NCBI RefSeq assembly: GCF_900452515.1
Contig: NZ_UGNW01000001.1
Span: forward strand, 2,480,001-2,544,000
Origin: Legionella birminghamensis
Lineage (GTDB): Bacteria > Pseudomonadota > Gammaproteobacteria > Legionellales > Legionellaceae
Reading direction: 5' to 3'
Length of the DNA: 64,000 bases
Positions within the stretch are counted from its first letter, which is position 1. Each line of letters begins with the position of its first letter. The notes under the pieces were generated by a model. It was not told where the DNA came from, searched no databases, and saw nothing but the letters and a program-made list of their open reading frames with translations. A program made the translations under genes and the position numbers. Positions 9,188-19,795 of this stretch are shown here, in pieces.

Positions 9188-11692
9188 TTATTCCTCATTC
9201 ACTGATGATACCAGCACATCGCGGAACCCGCCTTCCAGGGGGCCTACGATACCTGTGCGTTCCATTTCCTCAACAAGCCTTGCCGCTCGGTTATAGCCTA
9301 TTTTTAAACGCCGCTGCACTGATGAAATACTGGCTTTGCGTGTTTGCAATACAAACTCAACGGCCTGATCATAAAGCGGATCAGAATCTTCTGTATTTTG
9401 GCCGCTGCTTTCCTCGCTCGGTGCCTCCGAGGGATCGTAGGTTTGTGTAATTTCATCAATGTATTCAGGTTCTCCACGTGAACGCCAGTCATCAGCAATA
9501 CGGTGGACTTCCTGATCATCAACAAACGCGCCATGTACCCGCAGCGGTGCGCCGGTTCCTGGTGCAAGATACAGCATATCCCCATGCCCCAGCAATTGCT
9601 CAGCACCCTGCTGATCCAGAATAGTACGGGAATCAATTTTTGAGGAGACCTGAAATGACATTCTGGTTGGAATATTGGATTTAATCAAACCGGTTAATAC
9701 ATCCACCGAAGGCCTTTGCGTGGCCAATATCAAATGAATACCGGCGGCCCTTGCCTTCTGGGCAATACGCGCAATTAATTGCTCCACTTTTTTACCGACG
9801 ACCATCATCATGTCCGCCAGCTCATCAATGATTACCACGATGTAAGGGAGCGCCTCAAGGGTTGGCGCCTGCTCATCGACTGAATCGCCGGGTTTCCAGG
9901 TTGGATCGCTTAACACTTCGCCAGCGGCGCTTGCTTCTGCCAGTTTAGTATTGAAACCGGCCAGGTTACGCACCCCCATTGCAGCCATTAAGCGATAACG
10001 CCGCTCCATTTCAGCAACGCACCAGCGCAGTGCACTGGCCGCTTCTTTCATATCGGTAACTACCGGCGTTAATAAATGCGGGATGCCATCATAGACTGAT
10101 AATTCCAGCATTTTTGGGTCAACCATGATGAGACGTACTTCATCAGGCGTTGCCTTGAATAACAGGCTTAAAATCATGGCATTGATACCCACTGACTTTC
10201 CAGAACCAGTGGTTCCTGCAACCAGCAGGTGAGGCATCTTTGCCAAATCAACCACCATAGGATGTCCGGCAATATCAACCCCCAAAGCCAATGCCAGGGG
10301 AGAGTGCGCCAGTTGATAAGTATCGGATGTTAAAACATCGGATAAACGCACCATATCCCGATGCTGATTGGGCAATTCCAGACCCACCACCGTTTTACCA
10401 GGAATGACTTCAACCACCCGCACACTGGTTACTGACAGGGAACGCGCCAAATCTTTGGCGAGTGCAGTCAGTTTACTGACTTTAATACCTGCAGCTAATT
10501 GCAGTTCAAAACGGGTGATTACCGGACCAGGATGCACCGCAACCACATCCGCCTGAATACCAAAATCCAGTAAATGCTGTTCTACTTCACGGGACAAGGT
10601 TTCCAGCTCCTGATGGGAAAAGCCGCCCATTACTTTGCCGGGCTGTCCTTTATCCAGCAGAGACAATGAAGGCAGTCCTGGGGTAACCGGGGGTTTGCTG
10701 GTTTTAGGCTCTCTGACCGCTTTGGTGACTGGCATGTTATCCAGTAAAGGAGCGACGGGGGCTGATACCGCAACCGATGCCTGGGCAACGGCTGGTATCG
10801 AAATAACCGGCTCCGCTCGTTTTTTTTCTTCGATTGGCTCGGCTGCTGGCATGAGTACCGGGATATTCTTTTGCCTGCTCTCTTTCTTTTCCTTTCTTTG
10901 TCTGATTTTTTCCCGGATTAAAGAGCGGCTGGTCATTGCTGCTTCTTCCTGTTCCTGCTTCTCTGGAGTCTCCTTCTGTTTTTTTAGAGCAGATAAACGT
11001 TTTGCGAGAGAACGCAGAACAGAAATTGATTTGTAAATCCCACGGCAACCTGACCTCGCACCGCAAGCTATTTTGCGTCCCAAATCAAGTGTGTAATAAC
11101 CCAGGGATTCCACCGCCTGAATCCAGGAAATACCGGTAAGAAAGGTCACTCCTACCAGAAAAATTGCCAATAAGAGCAAGGTAGCGCCATGCAGGTTTAA
11201 CGCATAATTAAAACCTTCCGCGACAAAATCGCCCAGCAATCCGCCTGCGCTTTGGGAGCCGTCAATTGCAGTAATTCCCGGCTCAAGACTGAGCAGGCTG
11301 CATCCGCTAATCATCAGAAAAAGCAGACCGCTGCTGCGCAGCATATGGGTAAATCGGCTAATGGACTTCAGGGTTTTCTGATCCTGCATGATTGCCCAGG
11401 CTAAATAAGCAATACAAACAGGTAACATATAGGCAAAATAACCAAACAAAAGGTAAAGGGTATCCGCTATATAGGCGCCTACCTTACCCCCGGCATTGGC
11501 AATAGGGACATGGCTGTGTTGTACGTGGGTCAATCCTGGATCGGTAATACTGTATGTGGCTAAAGAAAGCCAGATATATAACGAGAAGGTTAATATCAGA
11601 ATAAAACCGCCCTCGCTTATCCGATTTTGTATAAATGGCTGCAGGTTTTTTTTAAGGGCCCCAGTTTGCCGCCCGGATTCTTGTTTTGCCAT
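9188..11692 (-). CDS. ftsK: DNA translocase FtsK
   Basis: FtsK is the septal DNA pump that clears chromosome termini and activates XerCD at dif. The 834-residue protein is a mid-length FtsK. It has four or five transmembrane helices in the first ~200 residues, a short charged linker (about 240-350), the alpha/beta RecA-type motor with Walker [12 protein letters not shown] and Walker [12 protein letters not shown], and a C-terminal winged-helix gamma domain (about 770-834, [19 protein letters not shown]) that reads KOPS. It is divergent from trxB, with 69 bp between the start codons. Confidence 0.97.
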   Translation of the reverse strand: MAKQESGRQTGALKKNLQPFIQNRISEGGFILILTFSLYIWLSLATYSITDPGLTHVQHSHVPIANAGGKVGAYIADTLYLLFGYFAYMLPVCIAYLAWAIMQDQKTLKSISRFTHMLRSSGLLFLMISGCSLLSLEPGITAIDGSQSAGGLLGDFVAEGFNYALNLHGATLLLLAIFLVGVTFLTGISWIQAVESLGYYTLDLGRKIACGARSGCRGIYKSISVLRSLAKRLSALKKQKETPEKQEQEEAAMTSRSLIREKIRQRKEKKESRQKNIPVLMPAAEPIEEKKRAEPVISIPAVAQASVAVSAPVAPLLDNMPVTKAVREPKTSKPPVTPGLPSLSLLDKGQPGKVMGGFSHQELETLSREVEQHLLDFGIQADVVAVHPGPVITRFELQLAAGIKVSKLTALAKDLARSLSVTSVRVVEVIPGKTVVGLELPNQHRDMVRLSDVLTSDTYQLAHSPLALALGVDIAGHPMVVDLAKMPHLLVAGTTGSGKSVGINAMILSLLFKATPDEVRLIMVDPKMLELSVYDGIPHLLTPVVTDMKEAASALRWCVAEMERRYRLMAAMGVRNLAGFNTKLAEASAAGEVLSDPTWKPGDSVDEQAPTLEALPYIVVIIDELADMMMVVGKKVEQLIARIAQKARAAGIHLILATQRPSVDVLTGLIKSNIPTRMSFQVSSKIDSRTILDQQGAEQLLGHGDMLYLAPGTGAPLRVHGAFVDDQEVHRIADDWRSRGEPEYIDEITQTYDPSEAPSEESSGQNTEDSDPLYDQAVEFVLQTRKASISSVQRRLKIGYNRAARLVEEMERTGIVGPLEGGFRDVLVSSVNEE

Positions 11693-11743
11693 AACTATTT
11701 TAAAATCTGTGTTTTTATCATACCATTTGCCATCTTACCATAA

Positions 11744-12721
<978 letters not shown>

Positions 12722-12723
12722 TC

Positions 12724-13416
12724 ATTTCTGATTTTTCTGATGACGGCGAACATTATCCATTCCCTGATCCAGAAAGCAGTGATGCGCAGGGATTGCTGGC
12801 AATCGGCGGTGATCTTTCATCCGGCCGGTTGCTGTCCGCCTATCGCCAGGGAATATTTCCCTGGTTTGAGCCTGGATGCCCTATTCTCTGGTGGTCTCCC
12901 AACCCAAGACTGATTCTGTACCCGCAGCAATTCAAATTAAGCCGCAGTCTTACAAAAAGCCTGAAACAAGCGCATGAGTTGAGAATTGACTCTGCTTTTA
13001 ATGCAGTGATCCAGGCTTGTGCGACTGTCGATCATCGTGAAAATAATACCTGGATAAGCAGGGAAATGCAGACTGCCTATATTAATCTTTTCGACATGGG
13101 TTTTGCGCACAGTGTTGAAATCTGGCGTGAACAGCGCCTGATTGGTGGATTATATGGGATTAGCCTTGGCAAGGCCTTTTTTGGTGAATCCATGTTTCAT
13201 TATGAACGTGACGCCTCCAAAATGGCCATGTACTATCTTTGCCAGATGCTTTCCCGGCAAAATTTTGAATTCATCGATTGCCAGTTGCCCACTGCCCATC
13301 TGATGAGCATGGGGGCTGTGATTATCAGCCGTAAAGAATTTATGCATCGGCTTCAACAAGCCTTACAGTACCCTGCGCTTCAAGGAAACTGGGCTCATCT
13401 GGCTGACTGTATATAG
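12724..13416 (+). CDS. aat: Leucyl/phenylalanyl-tRNA--protein transferase
   Basis: Aat adds Leu or Phe to N-terminal Lys/Arg of proteins, marking them for ClpS/ClpAP (N-degron pathway). Family blocks are clear: GLLAIGGDLSSGRLLSAY, GIFPWFEPG, ILWWSPNPR, HSVEIW, GGLYGISLGKAFFGESMF and FIDCQLPTAHLMSMGA. The start is unusual. The only in-frame ATG is at 12670, inside trxB (52-bp overlap), whereas an ATT at 12724, just after the trxB stop, has GGGAGA 6 nt upstream and gives a leader length like E. coli Aat. I therefore place the start at ATT 12724; annotation software may choose 12670. Confidence 0.9.
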   Translation: MSDFSDDGEHYPFPDPESSDAQGLLAIGGDLSSGRLLSAYRQGIFPWFEPGCPILWWSPNPRLILYPQQFKLSRSLTKSLKQAHELRIDSAFNAVIQACATVDHRENNTWISREMQTAYINLFDMGFAHSVEIWREQRLIGGLYGISLGKAFFGESMFHYERDASKMAMYYLCQMLSRQNFEFIDCQLPTAHLMSMGAVIISRKEFMHRLQQALQYPALQGNWAHLADCI

Positions 13417-13492
13417 GTTTTGATTGCGATTTTTTTTAATTTAGTGCACTATCTTGCTTTTATTTGTTTGAAGAGCAATTTTTGAGAGACTT

Positions 13493-13714
13493 ATGGCAAA
13501 AGAAGATCATATTGAAATGCAGGGAACAGTGATTGACACCTTACCTAACACAATGTTTCGTGTTGAATTGGAAAACGGGCACATCGTCACTGCTCATATT
13601 TCCGGGCGCATGCGCAAAAATTATATCCGCATTCTTACCGGGGATAAGGTGAAAGTTGAGCTGACACCCTACGATTTGACAAAAGGCCGTATTATTTTCC
13701 GCGATAAGAATTAA
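13493..13714 (+). CDS. infA: Translation initiation factor IF-1
   Basis: IF-1 binds the ribosomal A site during initiation. The 73-residue product is a single S1/OB fold with the classical sequence: [13 protein letters not shown] at the start, [13 protein letters not shown] in the middle and [18 protein letters not shown] near the end. It follows aat by 76 bp, as in many gammaproteobacteria, and is followed by a hairpin repeat that may help end the transcript. Confidence 0.98.
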   Translation: MAKEDHIEMQGTVIDTLPNTMFRVELENGHIVTAHISGRMRKNYIRILTGDKVKVELTPYDLTKGRIIFRDKN

Positions 13715-13780
13715 AGGAAGAACCCCTCAGCTGATATTTTCCCTGCCGCTTGCCTGTCAAACCTTTGAGGCCCCTCTTCG

Positions 13781-13945
13781 CCTACTTACTGCGGCTTGCC
13801 CGCAGTATCCAGTAAATGCTTTTAAATGCTTTGGGTTGACCTGATCTGGATACTGCGAACAAGCCGCAGTAAGTAGGCCAAGGTCAAGTCGTATTATGTA
13901 CGCTAAGGTCAAGTCGCAGTAAGTACGCCAAGGATAGTCGCAGTA
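13781..13945. repeat. Hairpin element plus three 25-bp direct repeats between infA and pmbA
   Basis: Two 32-bp inverted arms (13781-13812 and 13846-13877; core ACTTACTGCGGCTTG with its complement CAAGCCGCAGTAAGT) match at about 30 of 32 positions around a 33-bp AT-rich loop. The right arm then runs into direct repeats of a GTA(G/C)GCCAAGG-type unit at 13873, 13898 and 13923. The same hairpin family, interrupted by another element, is at 16242-16671. The rest of this 279-bp gap between convergent genes shows no gene. Confidence 0.85.
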
Positions 13946-13993
13946 CCTAATGTAAACCTGCAAACCTTATCATGATGCAACTTGAGCTGACCT

Positions 13994-15352
13994 TCATTTT
14001 CCAGCCAGCATCATTTCGGCAATTAAAATCGAACCGCAACGGGTAGCAATATTGGGATTGATGTCACTGCCGACTGCCGCAATATTCAGAAACATATCCT
14101 TAAGATTCCCTGCAATAGTTACTTCCTCGACCGGGAATTGGATTTCACCATTCTCTACCCAAAAACCGCTGGCTCCGCGGGAATAATCACCGGTTAAACC
14201 GTTAACCCCTTGCCCCATCAGTTCAGTCACTAACAAACCCTTGTCCATTTGCTTGATTAATTGTTGTAAATTACCCGCCGTAGAATCGAGCGTCAGATTA
14301 TGTACGCCACCCGCGTTCGCGCTCGTTTTTAACCCCATGCGCCGTGCTGAATAAGTGCTCAGGGCATATTGCTTAATCCGGCCGTCCTCAACAAACACAT
14401 TCTCCCGAGTCGGCACACCTTCGCTGTCAAAGGGCGAGCTGCCAAGGGCACGCAATATATGGGGTTGCTCGTAAATTTTGAAGCCTTTTGGAAAAACCTG
14501 CTGATCAATGGAGTCTAATAAAAATGAATTTTTACGATAAAGGTTGGAACCGCTGATCGCATTAATAAAACTGGACAATAAACCGCTGGAAATGCGTGAA
14601 GAAAATAATACAGGCACTCGCTGGGTACTGATTTTTTTTGCGCCCAGTCGGCTTATTGTTCTTTCAACGGTATTGGCAGCCAGATATTTGATATCCGCAA
14701 GATCGCTGGCATAGCGTGCAGTAGTATAGTCATAATCCCTTTGCATCGACGTTTCTTCCTGGGCAATTAAAGAGCAGCTCAGACCATGGCGAGTACCCAG
14801 CAAAAAGCCCTCTCCCCCACGGGTATTGGCGAAACCGTGACAGAATTCGTAAGTAGAAATATTAACCCCATCCGAATTGCTAATCCGTTTGTCTAAAGAC
14901 AAAGCATGGGATTCGCAGGCCAAGGCCATTTCAATGGCTTGTGCGGGGGTAATTGCCCATGGATGATGAAGTTCCAGATTGGGATATTGCTTTGTCATTA
15001 ATTCCGCATCAGGAAGCCCGAAACAGGGATCGGCCGCGCTCACTTTAGCAATTTCACAGGCGGCAGCGACCAGTGAGTCAAGGGCATCAGGCGATGTGTC
15101 GGTGCTGCTGGCACTTCCCTTCTGATGGCCAAAATAAACCACCAGACTGACGCCTTTATCATCGCTAAATGCAACCGTTTCGACTTGTCCCATCCGTACA
15201 TCGACAGAGAAACCGTTATCCTGATTGACGGCAACCGATGCATCGGAAGCCCCCAGGGCTTTAGCGCGAGCCAACACATCTCCCATCAACTCAGATAACT
15301 TCTCGATTGACTTTTGCTGCATTTCATTGCTATTTTGCGTTGTTATTTGCAT
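13994..15352 (-). CDS. pmbA: Metalloprotease subunit PmbA/TldE
   Basis: PmbA (TldE) forms the TldD/TldE heterodimeric protease, which in E. coli matures microcin B17 and degrades CcdA. The sequence is collinear with E. coli PmbA, sharing KGSASSTD, DKRISNSDG, YRKNSFLLDSI, TPFDSEGV, GLLVTELMGQGVNG, TGDYSRGASGFWVENG and TIAGNLKDM. I chose the Met at 15352 (453 residues, near the usual 450). The frame continues upstream to 15397, but that extension would crowd the divergent gene whose ATG is at 15405. The convergent 3' side faces infA across a repeat. Confidence 0.94.
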   Translation of the reverse strand: MQITTQNSNEMQQKSIEKLSELMGDVLARAKALGASDASVAVNQDNGFSVDVRMGQVETVAFSDDKGVSLVVYFGHQKGSASSTDTSPDALDSLVAAACEIAKVSAADPCFGLPDAELMTKQYPNLELHHPWAITPAQAIEMALACESHALSLDKRISNSDGVNISTYEFCHGFANTRGGEGFLLGTRHGLSCSLIAQEETSMQRDYDYTTARYASDLADIKYLAANTVERTISRLGAKKISTQRVPVLFSSRISSGLLSSFINAISGSNLYRKNSFLLDSIDQQVFPKGFKIYEQPHILRALGSSPFDSEGVPTRENVFVEDGRIKQYALSTYSARRMGLKTSANAGGVHNLTLDSTAGNLQQLIKQMDKGLLVTELMGQGVNGLTGDYSRGASGFWVENGEIQFPVEEVTIAGNLKDMFLNIAAVGSDINPNIATRCGSILIAEMMLAGK

Positions 15353-15404
15353 GGCGGTTTCCACTGCTGAAAAAATATTTTGCTCACAAGGATACAAGAT
15401 TACT

Positions 15405-16187
15405 ATGCCCAGTCAAACCATTGTAAACAGAAAATGGCTGACGCGGATCTGGAAATCCCTGCTCACCGTTTCATTATTAGCCTTAGTGCTCAATTATGCA
15501 CTGGCTTCCAATAACTGGCATAAGCTGACCTCTGGTATCGACTATCAGGAATTAAAAGAAAGTTACCTAACTCCATGGTCGCATATTTATGCCTTCCGAA
15601 TTAATTTAAAGTATAATCAATTATCCCTGGTATTTGCCAAGGATATGGCAGTTAAATATGCGTCTGCCGATGAATTTGCCCAACACAGCAATGCATTACT
15701 CACTATCAACGGCGGTTTTTTTGATCAGGAGTTTAAACCTTTAGGCCTTCGCATTAAAAACCGGCAGTTAAAAAGCCCGCTAAAGCAAATCAGCTGGTGG
15801 GGTATCTTTTACATCCGCAATGATAAACCCTATATTACTAATGTTCGTCAGTTCAGGCGCGACAATCAAATCGAGTTTGCCGTTCAAAGCGGCCCTCGCC
15901 TGTTAATCAATGGGCAGATTCCCCCTCTAAAACCCGGACGTGCAGAACGAACAGCCTTAGGCATTACTCCCGACGGCGAGGTCATTATCCTGGTCACCGA
16001 CAATGCCGCCCTGTCGACTATCGAACTCGCACAGATCATGAAAGCCCCGCCGCTTAATTGTTTGAATGCCCTGAATCTGGATGGTGGAAGTTCAAGCCAG
16101 CTCCATGCCCAGATCGACAGCTTTCATCTGAATGTGCATGGGTTTTCCAATGTCTCGGACGCGGTGATTGTGAAGGCGAAACCTTGA
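15405..16187 (+). CDS. Exported phosphodiester glycosidase (NAGPA-like) family protein
   Basis: The protein has a signal-anchor-like N-terminus (hydrophobic about residues 13-30), then a domain of the phosphodiester-alpha-GlcNAcase family (DUF2233/NAGPA): LLTINGGFFDQ, AVQSGPRLLINGQ, AERTALGITPDGEV and the signature LNLDGGSSSQL. In animals the family removes GlcNAc caps from mannose-6-phosphate tags; bacterial members are mostly uncharacterised exported proteins that may act on phosphodiester-linked sugars in the envelope. I chose ATG 15405 because AAGGA lies upstream and because a longer frame would begin inside pmbA. The function in this organism is not known. Confidence 0.8.
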   Translation: MPSQTIVNRKWLTRIWKSLLTVSLLALVLNYALASNNWHKLTSGIDYQELKESYLTPWSHIYAFRINLKYNQLSLVFAKDMAVKYASADEFAQHSNALLTINGGFFDQEFKPLGLRIKNRQLKSPLKQISWWGIFYIRNDKPYITNVRQFRRDNQIEFAVQSGPRLLINGQIPPLKPGRAERTALGITPDGEVIILVTDNAALSTIELAQIMKAPPLNCLNALNLDGGSSSQLHAQIDSFHLNVHGFSNVSDAVIVKAKP

Positions 16188-16241
16188 ACCTTTTCAGCCA
16201 GCCTTTAAGACCGAAGCCAATCGCTTCAAACTTCTTCTCTT

Positions 16242-16671
16242 CTACTTACTGCGGCTTTGTCCGCAGTATCCAGAAATGGTTTCTAGTTGGTTAACCCCTG
16301 TGGTTTAAATCATAGCTATCTACACAAATGTTTTCCCCGTCCGAATCCCCGCGGCATCGACCACCGAATCCCCGCGGCATCGACCACCGAATCCCCGCGG
16401 CACCGACCACCGAATCCCCGCGGCACCGACCACCGAATCCCCGCGGCACCGACCGCGGGGCCCATGCCTGTTGAAGTAGTGGTCCTAAGACAAGTTTCAA
16501 TGTTGCCAAAAAATAGGGTTTAACAGCTAGTCATAAACAAGTGTGCTTCACATTAAATTGGCTTCGTGGGCCCCGCGGTCGCAGCCGCGGGGATTCGATA
16601 GCTTTTAATTCTCATGCACTTGTGTAGACAGCTATGGGTTTAGATACCGCGAACAAGTCGCGGTACGTAGC
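16242..16671. repeat. Hairpin element (second copy), split by an inserted MITE-like element
   Basis: The left arm (16242-16273, TACTTACTGCGGCTTTGTCC...) and the right arm (about 16639-16671, TACCGCGAACAAGTCGCGG...) are diverged copies of the two arms at 13.8 kb. Here they are about 365 bp apart instead of 33, because the element at 16311-16636 sits in the loop. Confidence 0.75.
16311..16636. mobile_element. MITE-like element with GC-rich variable repeats
   Basis: A 326-bp non-coding element. The terminal inverted repeats are CATAGCTATCTACACAA (left) and the complement of TTGTGTAGACAGCTATG (right). Immediately outside are GGTTTAAAT (16302-16310) and GGTTTAGAT (16637-16645), a 9-bp direct repeat with one mismatch that looks like a target-site duplication. 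Inside are five 23-bp units starting CGAATCCCCGCGGC (16342, 16365, 16388, 16411, 16434), a conserved ~110-bp core, and one inverted hairpin unit (CCCCGCGG / CCGCGGGG, 16571-16592). A close copy with one unit lies at 41578-41813. No transposase is encoded. Confidence 0.8.
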
Positions 16672-16745
16672 GGGCTGGGGTACCACTGAGAGGGACGAAG
16701 CATCGGCTCTAAGGCTTACATTTTCCGTCTGGCTGTTCATAACCC

Positions 16746-16820
16746 TGTGGATAAAATGTAAATATCCCTTAAAACCCCAATAAACTTCATACGTTGTCAG
16801 ATTGTGGATTATGGGGATAA
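16746..16820 (-). promoter_or_regulatory. DnaA-box-like cluster upstream of nrdAB
   Basis: TGTGGATAA at 16746-16754 is the exact complement of the DnaA box TTATCCACA. TGTGGATTA (16803-16811) and TGGGGATAA (16812-16820) each differ by one base. DnaA is a known regulator of nrdAB in E. coli; that it acts here is inference. A possible -35 TTGTCA at 16794-16799 overlaps the cluster. Confidence 0.55.
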
Positions 16821-16834
16821 CTAGCGGAGGAAAA

Positions 16835-16882
16835 ACACAAGATGTACTAAACTATAAGTAATGCAACCACAATATATTGTGT
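16835..16882 (+). promoter_or_regulatory. Pair of NrdR boxes upstream of nrdAB
   Basis: The second box (16867-16882) contains the perfect 14-bp palindrome CACAATATATTGTG, almost the NrdR consensus ACACWATATATWGTGT. The first (16835-16850, ACACAAGATGTACTAA) is a weaker half-conserved copy. Their starts are 32 bp apart, about three helical turns, which is the spacing typical of NrdR sites. A possible -10 TATAAG (16853-16858) lies between them, so NrdR-ATP/dATP would block the promoter. The nrdA start codon is about 80 bp downstream. Confidence 0.8.
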
Positions 16883-16964
16883 TTTTTGTTTGAGACAGAT
16901 AGAATGTTCTGCTCTTCTGGGGATTTTGCCAGACCACAATAAACACAATAATTCTGGAGCCAAT

Positions 16965-19784
16965 ATGTCAGAACTTCTTGAGCCGGTAAAAGATGTGCCG
17001 TACATAAGTCAACTGGAATTGACCGCTAACGCCCCCGGTGCGATAAAAACCATTAAACGCAATGGCAAGGTGGTTGATTATGATGCAAGTAAAATCAGAA
17101 TTGCCATTACCAAAGCCTTTATTGCCGAAGAAGGCGCCGCCGCGGCGACCTCTGACCGCATTCGTGAGCAAATCGAAGAGCTGACCAATCAGGTTACACA
17201 GGCTTTTAAACGACGCCTGCCTACAGGTGGAACCATCCATATTGAAGATATTCAGGATCAGGTTGAATTAGCCTTAATGCGCAGCAGCCATTACAAGGTC
17301 GCGAGAGCCTATGTGGTTTACCGTGAAAAACACCGGGAAGCGCGTGAATCCAAGTTAGAACAACAGGCTAAAGACAGTAAAGTTCCATTAATTGTCATGC
17401 CTGACGGCGAAAGCAGACCGCTTGACATGTCTCGCGTGCAAACGATTGTCGAGGAAGCCTGCCGCGATCTTTCCAATGTCCAGGCAGAGCCTGTCATTAA
17501 GGATGCGCTGCGTAATCTGTATAATCAAGCCAAACTGGCAGAGGTGCATAAAGCGCTGATCATGTCTGCCCGTGCCCTGGTCGAACGCGAACCCAATTAC
17601 ACTTATGTGAGTGCACGCCTGCTGTTAGACAGCCTGCGCAGCGAAGCGCTGAATAAACTGGGTATACAGAACGAAGCCACTTTTGATGAAATGAGCAATC
17701 TTTACCCCGTTTACTTTAAAGCCTATATCGCACAAGGTATCAAACAAGGGCTTCTTGACCATAAGCTCGGTGAGTTTAATCTGGAACAACTGGCTAAAGC
17801 CTTGCTGCCAGAGCGCGATATGCAATTTACTTATCTCAGCCTGCAAACACTTTATGATCGTTATTTTATCCATGAGAAAGGAACTCGCTACGAATTACCG
17901 CAAGCCTTTTTTATGCGCGTTGCCATGGGGCTGGCGATTCGTGAAACCAACCGGGAAGCCAAGGCAATTGAATTTTATCAACTGCTGTCCTCCTTTGATT
18001 ACATGTCATCAACCCCTACCCTGTTTAATTCAGGCACTGTGAGGCCGCAGCTGTCCAGCTGTTATCTGACCACTGTCCCTGATGATCTGGATGGCATATA
18101 CGGCGCGATTAAGGATAATGCCTTATTGTCCAAATTTGCTGGCGGTCTTGGCAATGACTGGACGCCGGTGCGGGCCATGGGTGCTCATATTAAGGGCACT
18201 AACGGGAAATCCCAGGGTGTGGTGCCTTTCCTGAACGTGGCTGATGCAACGGCTGTAGCAGTCAATCAGGGCGGTAAACGTAAAGGGGCTGTTTGCGCTT
18301 ATCTGGAATGCTGGCATCGTGATGTTGAGGAATTTCTGGAGCTGCGTAAGAATACTGGTGACGATCGCCGCCGTACGCATGATATGAATACAGCACTGTG
18401 GATTCCTGATTTATTCATGAAGCGTGTTCAGGAAGAAGGTGAATGGACACTGTTTTCTCCGGATGAAGTACCAGGCCTGCATGACCTGTATGGCCAGGCT
18501 TTTGAAGCGGCGTACAAAGAATATGAAAGCATGGCACGTCTTGGTGAAATTCATAATGCCAAAACCATCCCTGCTGTTAAGTTGTGGCGTAAAATGCTTT
18601 CCATGCTATTTGAAACCGGCCATCCCTGGCTGACATTTAAAGATGTCTGTAATCTCCGCTCACCACAGCAGCATGCAGGGGTAGTTCATAGCTCCAATTT
18701 GTGCACAGAGATTACTTTAAATACGTCAAGCGATGAAATTGCCGTTTGTAATCTCGGCAGCATTAATTTGCCCGCCCATATCCAAAATGGCAGAATTGAT
18801 CGTGAGAAATTAAAGCGTACAATCACGACAGCTGTCCGCATGCTCGATAATGTGATTGATATTAACTATTATTCTGTGCCCCAGGCCCGCAATTCCAACT
18901 TGAAACATCGTCCGGTTGGTCTGGGTTTAATGGGCTTCCAGGATGCACTTTATGCAATGAAAATGGATTATGCGTCTCCGCAGGCTGTTCAATTTGCTGA
19001 CGAGTCCATGGAGTTAATCAGTTACTACGCCATTGAAGCCTCTTGTGAACTGGCTAAAGAGCGAGGCAGCTACTCTACTTATGAAGGTTCATTGTGGAGC
19101 AAGGGAATTCTGCCGATTGATTCCATTAACTTACTGCAGCAGTCCCGCAGCAAATACCTGGAGCAGGATCGCTCGCAACGTCTGGACTGGGAAAGCCTGC
19201 GCGTGAAGGTTCGCACTCAGGGGATGCGTAATTCCAATGTGATGGCGATTGCCCCCACGGCAACTATCTCCAACATCTGCGGTGTTTCGCAATCCATTGA
19301 ACCGACTTACCAGAATCTGTATGTCAAATCCAACCTGTCCGGGGAGTTTACCGTTGTAAATCCTTATCTGGTGGCTGATTTGAAAGCATTGAATCTCTGG
19401 GATGAGGTAATGGTCAATGACCTGAAGTACTATAATGGTAGTGTACAGCCTATCAGCCGTATCCCTGATGAGTTAAAATCCCGCTACGCGACCGCTTTTG
19501 AAATTGATCCAATGTGGTTAATCGAAGCCGGTTCACGGCGTCAGAAGTGGATTGATCAAGCCCAGTCATTAAATATTTATATGGCGAAGCCTTCCGGTAA
19601 AAAGCTGGATCAACTCTATAAACATGCCTGGTTGCGCGGTTTGAAAACCACTTATTACTTGCGTAGTTTAGGGGCAAGTAATGCAGAAAAATCGACAGTT
19701 ACAGACGGTGCGCTCAATGCAGTCAAGATTGAAGAGCCTAAAGTATGCTCAATCCTTGATCCAGACTGCGAAGCATGCCAATAA
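16965..19784 (+). CDS. nrdA: Class Ia ribonucleotide reductase, large subunit
   Basis: NrdA reduces ribonucleoside diphosphates to deoxy forms with NrdB. I chose ATG 16965 (939 residues) with GGAG upstream; the frame extends to 16890, but that extension reads through the regulatory region. The protein is much longer than E. coli NrdA (761) because it carries two N-terminal ATP-cone regions (about 25-120 and 140-235), an architecture also known from Pseudomonas. The catalytic core has SSCYLTT, the NLCTEITL block (Asn/Cys/Glu radical site), VCNLGSINL, and a C-terminal redox CEAC in DPDCEACQ that receives electrons from thioredoxin or glutaredoxin. nrdB follows after 11 bp. Confidence 0.96.
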   Translation: MSELLEPVKDVPYISQLELTANAPGAIKTIKRNGKVVDYDASKIRIAITKAFIAEEGAAAATSDRIREQIEELTNQVTQAFKRRLPTGGTIHIEDIQDQVELALMRSSHYKVARAYVVYREKHREARESKLEQQAKDSKVPLIVMPDGESRPLDMSRVQTIVEEACRDLSNVQAEPVIKDALRNLYNQAKLAEVHKALIMSARALVEREPNYTYVSARLLLDSLRSEALNKLGIQNEATFDEMSNLYPVYFKAYIAQGIKQGLLDHKLGEFNLEQLAKALLPERDMQFTYLSLQTLYDRYFIHEKGTRYELPQAFFMRVAMGLAIRETNREAKAIEFYQLLSSFDYMSSTPTLFNSGTVRPQLSSCYLTTVPDDLDGIYGAIKDNALLSKFAGGLGNDWTPVRAMGAHIKGTNGKSQGVVPFLNVADATAVAVNQGGKRKGAVCAYLECWHRDVEEFLELRKNTGDDRRRTHDMNTALWIPDLFMKRVQEEGEWTLFSPDEVPGLHDLYGQAFEAAYKEYESMARLGEIHNAKTIPAVKLWRKMLSMLFETGHPWLTFKDVCNLRSPQQHAGVVHSSNLCTEITLNTSSDEIAVCNLGSINLPAHIQNGRIDREKLKRTITTAVRMLDNVIDINYYSVPQARNSNLKHRPVGLGLMGFQDALYAMKMDYASPQAVQFADESMELISYYAIEASCELAKERGSYSTYEGSLWSKGILPIDSINLLQQSRSKYLEQDRSQRLDWESLRVKVRTQGMRNSNVMAIAPTATISNICGVSQSIEPTYQNLYVKSNLSGEFTVVNPYLVADLKALNLWDEVMVNDLKYYNGSVQPISRIPDELKSRYATAFEIDPMWLIEAGSRRQKWIDQAQSLNIYMAKPSGKKLDQLYKHAWLRGLKTTYYLRSLGASNAEKSTVTDGALNAVKIEEPKVCSILDPDCEACQ

Positions 19785-19795
19785 AGGAGAATTCC

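Noticed and set aside
10635-11066. Overlapping frames of 109-133 codons within ftsK
   Set aside because: They lie antisense to or out of frame with the conserved ftsK coding sequence and have no ribosome-binding site or recognisable content.
13715-13993. tRNA or small-RNA gene in the infA-pmbA gap
   Set aside because: The palindromes are long inverted arms plus 25-bp direct repeats; no cloverleaf, T-loop GTTCRA or CCA-end context was found.
16287-16523. Open frames on both strands across the 16.3-kb array
   Set aside because: Both are produced by the GC-rich palindromic units lacking stop codons; the frame is lost in the sister copy at 41.6 kb.
16311-16636. Full insertion sequence with transposase
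   Set aside because: The element is only 326 bp and encodes no protein; only non-autonomous mobility can be inferred.
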